From the NCBI GenBank assembly GCA_009792885.1, contig WMCF01000032.1, positions 5,312,589 through 5,376,588 on the forward strand: a DNA stretch of 64,000 bases, written 5' to 3'. The notes below the pieces were generated by a model. The model was not told the DNA's origin and did not search any database. It saw only the letters and a program-made list of their open reading frames with translations. Positions within the stretch are counted from its first letter, which is position 1, and each line of letters opens with the position of its first letter. The DNA comes from Eremophila alpestris peregrina (lineage: Eukaryota; Chordata; Aves; Passeriformes; Alaudidae). The translations under genes were made by a program, and so were the position numbers. Shown here piece by piece: positions 23,431-35,912 of the stretch.

Positions 23431-25582
23431 AAATTTAACTTAAGAACCTCGATGAAAGACTCAAAAAATATTCACTGTGTCATCTTTGTTATTTATTTTT
23501 TACCGCCTCCTCTAGATCCCAGTGAGCTACAGGGGGAATCCCCAAAGCATCTCTTCCATCTCCTTTCTAAACAGGTAGAACTGGAGCCCAATTAACTGTG
23601 CTCCCCAGACACCACCACCACTGCCTGCAGCTCCCAACTTCCCACAAGCAAATAAGGGAGAGCATTTAAAGAAAACCCATTGAACATTCAGGCAGCATCA
23701 GCCACTGCTGGAAGATAAACAGCAGAGCCTGGTTCCTGTGGCCTGATACCCTGAAACTCCATTACAGGGAGCTGGTGGCTGCAAGTTGCAATTTTATTTA
23801 CAGTTAATCTCTGCTTATACTGTGAAATTAATCTGTCTTTCACACATCCATAGTGCAGGAAGTCCTGGCAAATGGGCTTTGTGCACAGAACCTGATGGGG
23901 CTGGGGGAAATGCAATCTGTCTTCCATTTGTAGCAAAGGTAGAGGGCAGCTCTGCAGCTTCCCCAGGGCTTCATTCTCCCACCTTGGAGCAGGGAGGCAG
24001 CAATCTTCATTTACCCTCTCTTTAAGTGCTGGCAATTGCCACATCTGTGTACTAATGGATGAAAGTGCCTCTATATTTAATTCTAGTACATGCCCCTTTT
24101 ATGTGTTATAGATACTCAACAAAATAATCCAGAAGGAAAAACATTTGCCTGCTCCTGAACCACATTCATCAGCAAATCAGGTGTGTACTACAAGAGTTGA
24201 ACAGAAATAATTAGTTTTGTCTAATAAGGGTTGCCATATTTCCATTGAGAATGGTTATGAGTGCCCCTTTAAGCCCCTTGGGAGCTCAACTGCCCAAAGC
24301 AAGAGTGAAGGTAAAAGGAAGAATTGAAGTCAGCCTCAGGTCTCCCTCATTCATCCAGGTTTTGGGTTGGGTTGTCTTGTTTTTTTTTTAATCCATGAAA
24401 AACATTTGAGACAGCAGATGGGTTCCTGGGGAACTCCACTGACAGCAGGTCCTGCTGTGTTTTGCTTAAAAAGCTATTAATGAGCAAGAAGACATTGTCT
24501 GTTATCATCTGATAGCTCCATTTCCATAAGAGCTTTTTGTAAGAGATCTCATCACGAGCTTCTGAAATTGCAAATAAGCCAGAGCACCCTTAACACACGC
24601 ACTTGCTTATCACACAGTTTGCAAAGATTCCTTCCAGAAAAGCAGCACTGATTCTTTTCTACATAAAACATGGGGAAAAATACTTAAATCAAAGTGGCAA
24701 TAACACAATCACGCAGCAAAAATGTCTTTATTGACTCTGATTTGGAGGAAGACACCACACAAGTAAGCTGTTAGTTAGGTCTGGGTGCTTTTTTAATCAA
24801 GGATGTGATCTCCTTCCCTAAGGACCTCGTGGCATTTTATGTGTGTTGCTTCTTAAACTCAGCAGCAGGGAAAGTGAGACAACAAAATGTTCAGTCCCTC
24901 AGCAGAGTCACGTAGAAATTTGGTGACTTTGAGAAACCTGCTCTAAACACACGATGACAACGTCTCCTACCTTACCAGAAATAGGTGGGGATTGCATTTC
25001 TGTGGAACTCAGCTTGAAACATGATTTCAGTCAGGTGGAATTCTAGACATTTGAAGCCTTTTATATTAATAAACCACCTACAAATTAAAAACTGCCTGTA
25101 ATAGTCCTCCTGCAGATTTCATAATTCAGATATCAGAATTACTGACATTTCTATTCACTGTAAAAGTTCCCTAAGTTTTAGATGAAAGGGCATGAGGACT
25201 GTTGAAAATAAGCACTGTATGCATGGCAAATGCTGGGTTCCATAATCACACTCTCCCCTCAGCCCATTTTCTGGCTCAAGATATTTAAATCTCTTCTTTA
25301 GTGACAACTCTCTGCAGGATCCCAGAGCAACAGGAGCAGGACTTGTGCTCCCCACAGACAAACATCAACGTGCCAATATTATCCAAATTAAACTAAATTA
25401 TAAGAAATACCCAATTCTCCAAGGGGAAAGGCCAACCCCCTCTTCCTTGTATATGGGACCTGTGATAATCAGCAATAAAACAGATTTCTAAACGTCAAAG
25501 CTTACAAAGATGGTTTATATAAGATGATTTCTTCCAAACTGGACAGACATCAGCCCAGGCTGGAACACTTTTGTGCACTCAC

Positions 25583-25666
25583 CCATGGCCTGGCACAGGA
25601 TGTCCACGTCCTTCTCCACCTCAGCCAAAATCACATTCTGGGGTTCAGCCGTGAAATACGGAGGTT
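25583..25666 (-). CDS. SDK1: SDK1 exon, first half of Ig domain 4
   Basis: This short 84-bp exon codes 27 whole residues of Ig4, strands A and B: PPYFTAEPQNVILAEVEKDV and DILCQAM. The strand-B Cys is in DILCQ and would bond to the Cys in IFQCF of the next exon. It sits isolated between introns of 8.4 kb and 5.1 kb. The acceptor reads TTTCCCCAAG, with AAG rather than CAG at the junction, and the donor is G|GTGAGT. Two leading bases complete a Glu codon, and the last G begins the Gly of G-V-P. Both introns are phase 1. The exon was placed by frame continuity and by the Sidekick-type E-P-P-x-F start of Ig4. Confidence 0.92.
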
Positions 25667-25850
25667 CTTGGGGAAAGCAAACAAAAGTCAACAAGCAAAG
25701 CCACAGAAAGGTGAAAAACAGGAGCTCATTAAAAAATATTCACCATAGAATCTCTCTACAGGTGGTGTGTTTGATATAGGGGGTTACAGATTCATTTGTC
25801 CAAGTTTGTCTCAATTTGGAGGTGTTTTCTTTGGTATTAAAAGCATCATT

Positions 25851-25864
25851 AAAAAAAAAAAAAA
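25851..25864. repeat. Poly-A run
   Basis: Fourteen A in a row on the plus strand (poly-T in the SDK1 transcript). There is no adjoining element that would make it a retrotransposon tail. Confidence 0.9.
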
Positions 25865-28206
25865 GCCTGACAATTTTTGCTGTGCTGAGTATGAATTCCA
25901 GAGTCGAGTCAATGGAAGGTAAAGATTTAGGGGTTTGCACTGCAAATTAATGCTCAGAGCAGGGGCTACTTTTCATTTTATAGACCTGAATCATGGAACA
26001 CGTTAATTTTTTGCTTAGAAAGGCCCTCCCGAGAGGTTTATACAGGCTTATATTTACAATGTAGCATTTTATAGGATAGTTTGCTTCAGTATCCAGGCTG
26101 CATTTCACCTCAGCACGGCTTGAAGCACGTCAAATAAAGTGCCAAAGCATGTCACAGAGTCGACATCAGAGGACAAGTGCAGCATAATTAAAAGAAATTC
26201 CTCTCAACAGTTTTATTTCGTGAAAGCAAACAGATTTAATGCTTTAATTGAAGTTATAGTAATAATCATAAAAATCCCCACTTTATCATTAGGGCTAAAG
26301 AATAGATATTAGATGTTTAATTAAACAAAGACCAGGCTGCAGAAATTGCAGAGTATGCTGGCATCTAACTCTTTCTTCTGTGCAGCATAAAATTAAAGAG
26401 TATCATGTCAAAGTCCCAGAGGCACTGAGGTTGCAGTTATTATCATGGTAACTAAAGACTGTCATAGCTTCTTCAATGCAATTATCATCTGAGTACTGTT
26501 TTTAGAAGGATTTTAACTTGATTATAAATACATTTCTCTTGTAGCATAACCAAATTCACTGGTAAGTTTTTGATAACACAGAAAAGGCAATGTAAGTAGC
26601 TCGTGAAACCAAGTTATTTGTATTTCCATTTTTAGAAAATTGAGTATGTTTTAAAATTTGTAGGAAGCTGCAAGATCTAAGGTCATCTGAGCTGACCTGC
26701 TCTCAAACCTCTTCACCAAACACCACTGGAAAAAGGACTTATGGTTATATTACTGCTAGGGCACCAGCATTTTAGTAAATAAAATCCAAATAATATAAAT
26801 TTATCCTGCAAAATCTTGTTGCTCCCTGCACTGTAGCAGGTGTGGCTGTCACTGCACAGGGGTGACATCAGGAGGCACCAGGTTAGACCAGAACCTCCCC
26901 TTTCCCAGCAGTTCTTCCCTCTCACTACAGTAAAATACTTTCTTGGGTGTACAGAGCTGGGGTCTGGTGTGAGCACCAATGGATATTACAATTCTGTATT
27001 CATTCCAAATAAAGCCAATCAATATCAGTCTTCAGCAGGGGAGGAGGGGAGGTTGCAAACAGCCTGGAATAGTTGTTTACCCAGCAAAACCAATAAAAAC
27101 AAGCTACCTGATTTATTATATTCTAATAATATACAAGTGTTAACATTATTGATCCTCGCTGCCTAAATATAAAGCTATTAATAAACATGCATAATAAGCT
27201 GTGATTTATTGCACATGATCTCATGCGTTAATCTCAACAACAAATTGAAAAGCTGAACATTTAATTGAAATTCACTGATGGCACACACTTTGACATGTTT
27301 GATCAGCTAAGTTGCTGAGTCCTCTGCAATTCATCTAAGTCCATGTTTTCACTCTGAGCACTCTCCTTCCTCTCACACCATCCTCTGAGCCCTGCCTGGT
27401 GTTTTCCTTGTGCTCCATTCCTCTGTTGACTTCTGAATTTCCAGACTTTCAGCCCAGTGTCCTGTCTGTGGCCACACAGGTCAGTGTCCACATGTCCATC
27501 TCTCAGAATAAAATGGGAATCTTGCATACTGTGGCAATTTGATGTGATTGTGGGGCGAGGACAAAGCAGCACTGGGCCAGGAAACCATCCAAACACATTC
27601 ACAAATCCAGACATTCCCTTCTAAGTCTGGGCTTCTCCAGCCACTGAAGTTTATCTTCTGCTTAGGGAGGTCCTGACTGCACCTTTCCTTTTATAAAGGA
27701 TTCTGCCCTTAACGGCCCAGTCTCTAAACTTGGCAACCTTCAGCCACCAGCTCTCAAACTTTCTCCTGGATCAGCAACAAACACACACACCAGTGATAAA
27801 TTTGCAGATTTATCTTCACCCTGGGCCTGCAGTCCAGCTGCCAAGCACTTAATGTGACCTCCAAGATGCTGGTGGTGCCATGACCCCTGTTTATGTGCAC
27901 AGCTCCTGCAGTTACACCTGGCATATTTCCACAGTTGTCTTTCCCAGTGTCCCTCCCAAAATCCTGACCTGAAACCTGTGCTCCTTCCTTAAAATCCCAC
28001 ACAGGCTGTTTGCCACCCTCAAAGAAACTTCTGCCATGCAGAGATGCTATGGGGAGCAGGTATCAAGCCATGAATTAGGTGACAAAGAACCTGAAGCCAG
28101 TGACAACTGTCACTTGGCAAACAGGATGTGATGTTATAAAAAGAACACTCACATCAGTTTTTCTGAAAGAAGCAGGGAGAACCAGAAGCAGACAAGACAG
28201 AAAAAG

Positions 28207-28223
28207 AGCAGCAGCAGCAGCAA
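28207..28223. repeat. Short AGC repeat
   Basis: Five AGC-type units in a purine-rich context. Too short to be called a microsatellite of note. Confidence 0.75.
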
Positions 28224-28711
28224 GATGCAATCTAAAGGCCACAGGCAGATCCCAGAGGACTTTCAGTGCCAACAGATTTGATTTCTAGTCTTGAAGCCCA
28301 GACTCACCTTTTCCCCCAGACTAAAGCCTGCTGAACTTTGCTCACAGCCACTCCAGAGCTGGAAGAACTGCCAAAAGCTACACCTGACACACAGACAGCA
28401 GCTGCCCACCTACAAGTCAGATCCAATTCCTGAAAGATAAGCACTGATACAGAAAACCTTCCAGAGGCAGCTCTGCAATTTCTGGCCTGTACTGACCAAA
28501 GACTGAGCCAGGTCTGGGTGGGGTGACAAGGCTGGTTGAGAAGGGATTTCTGAAAGATCCAAAATAGCACATGGACAACAGAGCAGTGGTAAAGTCTAAC
28601 ACAGGTGGAAAATTAGCCTTGGTGGTGCAAGGAATGAGGGAATTCTGGGAATTTTGGTGAAGGGATGCCCTAAGGGGTTTTGAGGCAAGTAAAAGTGTGA
28701 TTTCACCCAGA

Positions 28712-28885
28712 ACCTCAGAATGGCTGGGGTTGGAAGTGACCCCTGGAGGTCATCCAGACCAATCCCCCTGCTACAGCTGGTTCATCCAGGGTAGGCTGCA
28801 GGTGAGTCTTTACCATCCCCAGAGAATGACACTCCACAACCTCTCTGGGAAGCCTCTTCCAGTGGAACCCTCCAAGGAAAGAATT
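28712..28885 (-). mobile_element. CR1 LINE fragment
   Basis: CAGAATGGCTGGGGTTGGAA at 28717, GGTCATCCAGACCAATCCCC and CACTCCACAACCTCTCTGGG follow the antisense CR1 3' consensus, so the element is on the minus strand, in sense with SDK1. The similarity fades after the GCCTCTTCCAGTG word near 28865. Confidence 0.82.
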
Positions 28886-29479
28886 CTGAGTTTTCTGTGC
28901 AACTGTGCAGCTTTTCCACATCCATGTGCCATTCACCAGCAGCACGGGTGCTCTAAAGCTCCTGGGGAGCCAAGAGAAGTCAGGCTGTGGAGGAAACAGC
29001 TCCAGTTACAGGTGCTGGGCACCTGAAACCTCAGCTTCTCACTTTTCTGAGCTGTCAGATTTATCATCTGCACGTCAGGTTTTGTGCCCAAGGGCCTGAA
29101 TGCCCAGCATTAACTGCAAGGCAGAAATTCAGAGTATCTGAATTTGGGTTGTACAGCACCTGGTGAATGACTGCCAGAAAGAGGCCATAAAAATGCAGCA
29201 CTATTTATAGGGGTCAGATGGCATTCTGAGGGGGCATCCTGCCTGTCTGTACATGTGACTCCACTGCATATTTATAAGGCTGGGTTTGAATCACACAGTA
29301 TGAATTTAACATTTTTATTGTTGTAGGCAATAATCATGTGTTGAGATTGAATATGTGTGGTGAAATTATAACATCTTCAAAAGAATATAACGTGCCAGAC
29401 ACAAGTCCCCACACAGAGCAGTTTTTAGGAATGACAGTAATTTGCCGGTATCGGGTCAAACATTTAAATGTTTTGGAAA

Positions 29480-29545
29480 TTATAGAATCATAATAGAATA
29501 GGAAAGGACCCATTACTCTGAGTTCACCCTGCTGGCACTGTGGTG
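29480..29545 (-). mobile_element. CR1 LINE 3' tip
   Basis: TATAGAATCATAATAGAATA followed by GGAAAGGACCC is the reverse complement of a CR1 3' end with its ATTCTATGA tail repeats. Only the tip is recognisable; the following sequence to about 29600 is uncertain. Confidence 0.6.
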
Positions 29546-32500
29546 TGTGGCAGTGAGAGGGGTCACAGCCCACATTAGGCTGCAAGAAACAGATACTGCA
29601 TTGTTCAGAGATTGTATTGGTGTTTGACTGATCCTCACTGAAATGTCAAGTACAGGCAAGGGGGGGAAGAGTATTTGAATATAAATGTGTGCTTCTAATA
29701 GTTGTTGAGGGTTTCAGGGGTTTTTTAGCACTCCAGACATCACTAGGAAGATGTCTCTCAGAAAAGCCCTTGGGACCCTGCAAAATTTGATCCTGTTCTA
29801 ACTTCCCCTGCGCAGAGTTACATGGTCACTGATTTTAACATTCAAAAGATAGCAGTCAGCATCCAGTACATACCCTTCAAGCTGCACTGGAGATGTGTGA
29901 CCTAATCCTAGATACACACATGAAAGTCAGAAAGAACAGAGAAAGCCCCAGGGGCTCCTCCAAAGCTGAAATTCCTGCATCTCTCAGAAACTCAGGGCTG
30001 CATATTTAAGAGGAAAATTGAGCCTTCAACATGGAAGCCTTCCTCCAGCATTACCATAAACTAATTTATTTGGTGAATATCTTCTAAAGGAGAGGAACTG
30101 GAAGCATGACAGCCCCTTGTAGGTACAAAGCCTGTACCTCCAGACAGAAGATCAGACTGGCCATGCTGGGAGAGAAGCCCCATTGTGGATGCAGGGACAG
30201 CAGGCTCCTTGGAGCAGGAGGTTTCTTTGCATGAATATCAGGTTAAAACAGAGAGAGATGAAAAGATCTGTGTGGTTTCTCACTACCCCTACTGTGAGCT
30301 GCAGTCTGTGTGTTCTGAAATAACAGCCCAAGGAACACATGTCCTGTCTGCAGGGCTGAAAGGAGGGAGAACATGTTGGGAATATCAGAGACAGAGCTGG
30401 GCTGCCCAGAAGTCCCACCACTGCCCTGTGGGATAAGTCCTGTTGCATTTGGGCCTAAGGCAAAATGTCTGTGCCCATCTCAGAACCTCTGAGGCTTGAC
30501 AAATCAAAAGCTGCCAATATTTCTTTCCTTTGAGCCCAAACTGTGATTAGGCAAGTCCAAAGACATTTCATATTACAGTTTCCCTGAAAACTTATTATTT
30601 TCTTGCACAGTAGATGAACAAAGTCATCAGGATCTTCTCTTAAGCGCCACACATGAGAAATTCTTTCCACTGCTTTTAAAGAAAGCATCTGCAGTGTCTC
30701 AAAGCTGGAGCTGCTGTTTCCAGAGGTCTGCGCATGAGGCACTGAGGTGCTCACAGCTATAGAGGGAAATAACTCCTGCTCTGGCAGTTCTGTACACACA
30801 ATGCAGGTTCCTGAGCAGCAGAAATGCACAAAGAAACCCTTCAGTCCTCCTGGAGAACAGGGAGGGACAAACAGCCCCACAGTCCATGTCAGAGCCCAGC
30901 CAGGGGGGCCCTTCACACCAACACTGGAACTTTCCTGATGTGTTCCTGAATCCCGTGGTCCCACAGAGCTGAATTCTCCCAAGATGAGAATAACATGTCT
31001 TTTAACGTAGATCTCTGGGCACAAAAACGCTCCAAAAGAAGGGAAGCCCTCTCCTCTGACTCAGTTTTATTCATTTGTATTCCTTCAGAAAGACCAACAA
31101 GGCTTCAACCCTCAGTTCTGTACAGCCATGCATCATGCCAGGCCCTTCTTTCTAATTGTTCTTCTCATTTTGTTCAGGTTTTACTTTCTGACTACATTTA
31201 ATTTAAAGAGCAGTTTGGATTTCCTACAGTGGAGGAGTTTGGTTCCCCATTTCCTTAAGCTCCTAAAATTCATAATTTCCCGTAGAACAGTCACTTAAGA
31301 AATGACTACTGCCATTTGTCACTAAAACTTGCAGAAGTGGAGCAGAAGAATTTAAGATTATCTCAGCTTTCAAATTGGTTTGTTCATGGGAAGACTCTTT
31401 AAATTACTTAATCTTCAAACTGTTAGTGATAAAACAAATGTGCTCTTATCTAATCTGCAACAAATCTTCCCCAAACTGTTTCTCTGCCAAGCGAGGAACA
31501 TGATCCCCTTTAAAAATTTATAACAACTGCAGCTAATAAAACCAAGGTTTGGAACCACCTCAGTTTATCTTTTCTGGAACAATATGAAGATATCAGGGAG
31601 CTCTTTGCCACATTCAGAAGAAAAGTGCAGCAGCCCACAACTAGAGGATTTTCTTATTTATGCAGTACTACTCTAATACACTGGAGATTCCAGTTTTTTG
31701 AATATTATTGTGGTTTTAATTTACAGACTGAGATATAGTCTCAGGAACATCCAGAAAAACTTCTGAGCTAATACTGTAGGTCACAAATCATAATTTGCTG
31801 AGAAGATGCCTTTGTGCTAAGTTTCAGTGCCTTTTAACAGAGCTCTGGTCACCATCTGAGCCACACTCCAATTGTGTGACTTCTCTTAACTGGAAAAGTC
31901 AAGGACTGATATATTTGGAAAAAAGTTTTGATTAACTCAGTGTTTGTGACATCTTTGATGCATCTTTTTAGTGCTACCCCTGTTCTCCCTGTAAATAGCA
32001 AAATATTTTTCTCTGTTGATCCACAGAAGCTCTCACAACCACGCTGTTGAGGGGCTGCATTTGATTTCTCCCACTCTGCAAACAAAGCTCCTCTTTGAAG
32101 CCAATTTCCCTTCTCTGTTAGTCGAGACCCCTCATTAAGTCCTCGCTGTGTTATTCTCCCAAGAAGTACAGCTCATTATCAGCTCCCAATCTACACATCC
32201 ACACTACAAATACTTTATGCATGCAAATGGACAAGCATTCCTGATTCTCTCTAAGTACTGCCCCCATGGACCAGGAGAGATACACTGCAGAAAGCCTTAG
32301 GTTTGAATCTTGTCTGCACTCTCCTCTAGAACCCGTCCCTTGACTAATTAAATGACAGCCAGATCCATCCAAGAATTCCAAAGCTGAATATAAGTTATGC
32401 ATTAACTACTAATCCTTTGATTTGGCTCCCTGTTTAGAATGAGAGATCCATCCTGCAAGCTCAAGAAACTCATAAATAAAGAAATCCATCAGGCTTTGCT

Positions 32501-34045
32501 GACACATTGAGTAAACACCTGCATCTGAAGTGTCGTGTTCCATCAGAAGGAAATAAAAGTAATTGGTAACCAATTTGTTTCTGCTTTCTTTCATCTGCTT
32601 GTTCTTATCTACAGACCTTCTCATAACTTCATTCCCTGACAGCCTCCTAAAACCAGAGAGGAAATAAATAAAACATTTAAAAATAAGATAGTAGGTAAGC
32701 TACTAAAGCACTGCTAGTTTAATATGATTCCCCAGTGATTATTTTTCAGTTTTATTGCAGCTGCATTTAAGAATTTTTTACATTAACCAAGAGGCTGCTT
32801 TAAGTATTGCATTAGGCTGGGTCTGACATCACAGCAACAAAGGAAAACCAGCCACAATAAAATCTTATGAATAAGGAAGAGTTTAAACAAAAACTATAAA
32901 TAAGTGAAATCCATCTCTGCTCCTTAAAGGGAAGGTAATAACTCCAAGAAACAGAGGGCAAGGAAAGAGACTGGAACCAAATTTTGTCCAGCAGGTAATA
33001 AATATAACAGACACACAGTGCTCCAAATGAATCTGGAATGGAGCCTTGCAGAGGCAAGAGCTGCTTTCTCACTTAACAGCAGCCACTACAAATTGCTTTA
33101 GCAGAATACAGATCATACAGCAGTCTTTAAAATTGTATTTCCAGAAGGCTCAAAGATGTAAAGAGCTGGGGGCTGCACTGCCTGAATCCTGAGCAACACC
33201 GAGGCTGGTGGCACTGCCAGGGCTACGACCTCCCAAGATAAAAGCTTGACTTGACACAATCATCTCTGGCTGAAAACACCTCAGTGTCCACAGTCTAAAC
33301 CACCTCTTTCAGTCTGAAAGTCCTAAACCACTCCACACTGTCTGCACGGTGCCAACGTGCAGAATTTCATCAGATGAGCCAGGAACCGCCATTCCCAGAT
33401 TCCAACCTCCTCCTCCCTGCAGCAACACTCAGAGAGGGGGTGGTGGTGGGAACAGGCAGGGAAAGGGCAGCAATGTCCCCTTTCAGAGCATTAATTCCAA
33501 TGTTTCCCTGGGAGCTGAAGGTCCAGCAAACAGAGCTGCATTAATGGCATTTCCTTCCCTGCCCTGTTGCCTCAGCAATGCTCTGTGCCTGCAGAACATC
33601 CCTAGCCCCCAACTGGCACAGGAGGCACAGGAGTGTCCCTAAAAGCCTCCTTTCACAAACACAGGCACTTGACTCATGAAAACTGGACGTAAGCAAGCCA
33701 GGAGTTAATCAGGATTTAATGCACCTAAAAGCCAAGATAGGGAAGCTGCCCATTAAGGATTTTACTACTGTATTTCTCAAAATTCCCATTAAATGTATAG
33801 TTTCACAGGGGATTTACAATCACAGCAGTGTTTAAAAAGATCTTTTTGATGAATTTATATTAGCAGGGAAGAAGGGCTGAATTAATTTGGAAGATAACCC
33901 TCCTTCACCTCCTTTGTTCTGCTCTCTGTAGAAAAGTTCAAATGTAAGGTCAATGAAATATTAAGATATCAATTTTATTTCCTATTATACCTCAGCCCAG
34001 AGCCCTTTTTTTTTACTAAAAAAACCACATTGCCTTGAGAATTAC

Positions 34046-34236
34046 CCAGTATGGAAAGGAAAGCTTTGGCTCTTGCTGGTTCCTCTGTGCTCTCTCTGAG
34101 CCTGGCCTCACAGAAGTACATCCCCACATCAGCTGAGGTCGGGTTGGTGATCGTGAGGCGCCTCCCAAAGCTGCTGATGCCACTGGTGATCTTGATTCCA
34201 TTTCTCTTCCAGGTCACACTCAGCCTCTCAAGAGGC
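34046..34236 (-). CDS. SDK1: SDK1 exon, second half of Ig domain 3
   Basis: This exon codes 63 whole residues of Ig3, strands C to G: PLERLSVTWKRNGIKITSGI, then SSFGRRLTITNPTSADVGMY, then FCEARLRESTEEPARAKAFL and SIL. The core Trp is in VTWKRNG and the strand-F Cys in GMYFCEA. The series SGISSFGRRLTITNPT is a recognisable Sidekick signature in this domain. The acceptor is preceded by an unbroken T run ending in GGCAG. The donor G|GTAATT is moderate. The upstream intron is phase 2 and the downstream intron is phase 1. Ig3 is part of the N-terminal horseshoe that supports homophilic binding. Confidence 0.95.
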
Positions 34237-35751
34237 CTGCCAAAAAAAAATTAAAAAATAAAATCATAAAACATATATATTACAGAATAATCTCTGTATG
34301 CATATATATTTATACACATGAGGAATATAATATTACTGATTATAAAACTTCTTTAAGTCTTCCTCTATCCCCAAAACACACAGTTAGAAAGTAAATACAT
34401 GTATAACTTCTACACATCAAGGACTACAGACTACTCAAGTGGCGTTATGCAAGTACAGCTAATTGATACAGCAATAGAACTTAAGTGCTAATAATTTGAT
34501 TTCTCCAAGCAAAAGGAGTAAATACTGCTATGGGAATCAGCTGCATGGGAAGTGCTTTCATTACAACTCAATTACCAAAACAATATTAATCATATCAAGA
34601 ACATCTCTGCCCTCAGAGGGGAAAGTAAATCAGTTGGTCTTATCACCCAAGGACTTCAACTATTCACTTCCACTGAAATTCAAAGCTATTCAAGGCCAAC
34701 TGTTTGGAAACACAGGAGGAATGCTGTGAATTCTGTATCACAGTGCATCATGAACAGCTGAGCAATAATCACTGCAAAATGAGAGTGCCTGAAGAAATGA
34801 CTTCACAGGACATCCTCACTAAATTTGTTTACTAGGAAGCATCAACTTTTCAACAGTATCATCTCTGCTGTTGATAGGCTGAAGTATTATTAACCCTCAC
34901 CTCAATTTTTTCCTTAAGATAATGTCTGTGCTTGAACAGCACTTCTTTTCCTTTCCATATGAGGACCAGGAGGGAAAGCACCCCTGCCTGAACCCTCATT
35001 TGGCCAGGGAATTCAACAGGTTTAATTCAGTGATGTTGGACAAACAAGATCACTCGTAAGGGTGCTCTGAAAAACGAGCATCCTGCTTTGATATCCAAAT
35101 TAATAATAAAAAAACAATGAAAATAACATTGTAGGAGCCTAAATGAGAGATGCAGGACTCCAGAGGGCTCCTCAAAATGCTGTTTATTGCACAGTTACAG
35201 CAGTTGTGGGTCAGGGGTATAACAGGCCTGAAGCTGCTGTTACAGGCCTGAAGCCCCTTTAGTTGTGGTTACAATTATATATTTTTCTTTGCTGAGCATC
35301 TTAATCCATAACAACCAATCAGCATTACACACAATACTGCTACATTTGCCTACAGCCTATCAAAACTACTAAAATTACCATATTATGTTAGTAACTATTT
35401 AAGTTTATGAGTTAGTATGTTACATTTCAAGATCTAAGTTCTTTCTCTGTTTTCTAGCAATGGAAAATTCTTCTCTTTGGTAAAAACATCTTTTTATTTG
35501 TGGTCAACATATCCTTTGGTCTTAGTCATAAAACCTTCTTTCCAGCTCGTTCAACCTTTGCTTCCTTTAGTTATCCAGCACCAACTGGTTCAGCAATCCT
35601 TACTTTTTAAAAATCCATTCTTCCATATCAACTCCACATCCAAAGAGCTTTTCACTAAGCATTCCTATCTGTAAAGCTTTCCTGCTAAACTTTCATCCTT
35701 GCCAACACAGCACCCTCTGTCCCTCTCTGGAGAGCAGAGGTGTCCCCATAC
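34237..35751 (-). other. SDK1: SDK1 intron inside Ig3 (1.5 kb, phase 2)
   Basis: A solo LTR (about 35130-35707) fills more than a third of it, next to the Ig3 donor. The other part, 34240-35125, is AT-rich with TATATA words near 34270-34320 and no other feature. Confidence 0.85.
35130..35707 (-). mobile_element. Solo LTR of an endogenous retrovirus, sense to SDK1
   Basis: On the minus strand it begins TGTTGGCAAGGATGAAAG and ends GGAGGCTC-like sequence finishing GGCTCCTACA, giving TGT...ACA ends. It has a CCAAT-type motif (ATTGGTTGTTATGG), AATAAA at 35188-35183 and a short R/U5-like tail. Inside is a 20-base tandem duplication with the shared word ACAGGCCTGAAGC (35222 and 35242). No flanking viral genes are present. 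A target duplication is not evident, so the ends are approximate. It ends 44 bp from the donor of the Ig3 exon, and an in-frame TAG for read-through lies at 35687-35685. Confidence 0.7.
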
Positions 35752-35863
35752 CTGGCGTTGGCCACGCACTCCAGGGTGGCCTCGCTGCTGCCCAGCACCA
35801 CGCTGCTGTTGTGTGGGCGGATGACCACGGCTGGAGCCACGCTGTCCTGGGGGCTGGTGGCAC
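35752..35863 (-). CDS. SDK1: SDK1 exon, first half of Ig domain 3
   Basis: This exon codes 36 whole residues at the start of Ig3: ATSPQDSVAPAVVIRPHNSS followed by VVLGSSEATLECVANA. The strand-B Cys is in TLECVANA, and HNSSV gives an N-glycosylation sequon. The acceptor is GTGTCCCTGCAG. The donor is AG|GTATGG, with AG completing Arg in A-N-A-R-P across the junction, a hallmark of this Sidekick domain. The upstream intron is phase 1, so an exon ending with one base of a split codon (giving Gly if it is G) lies beyond 64000. It is the most upstream exon visible. A solo LTR in sense orientation ends only 44 bp from the donor. Retention would add about 21 codons before a TAG at 35687-35685. Confidence 0.92.
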
Positions 35864-35912
35864 CTGCAGGGACACAGACACACCTGGTGAGGCCCCAGCA
35901 CAGCCAGGGCTG

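Larger units (their letters stand above)
20469..25582 (-). other. SDK1: SDK1 intron inside Ig4 (5.1 kb, phase 1)
   Basis: It holds a CR1 piece (21425-21812) and an old MIR-like SINE (about 23322-23430). The remainder is unique AT-rich sequence. Open frames over 21400-21966 are CR1-derived. I see no exon. Confidence 0.85.
25667..34045 (-). other. SDK1: SDK1 intron between Ig3 and Ig4 (8.4 kb, phase 1)
   Basis: It contains a 14-base poly-A (25851-25864), motif-dense AT-rich islands at about 26200-26560 and 27105-27300, a short CAG-type repeat (28207-28223) and two CR1 pieces (28712-28885, 29480-29545). Long open frames at 30455-31024 (-) and 27303-27614 (-) have no recognised domain. A weak tRNA-like SINE signal lies near 32270-32380. 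Confidence 0.83.

Noticed and set aside
30455..31024. 189-codon minus-strand frame in the Ig3-Ig4 intron
   Set aside because: No recognised domain, and adding it would not fit the continuous Ig3-Ig4 reading frame as a needed exon. It could only be an unsupported alternative exon.
32270..32380. TAGGTTTGAATCTTG resembling a tRNA B box, possible MIR-type head
   Set aside because: No matching A box or MIR core follows convincingly, so there is too little to call a SINE or a tRNA gene.
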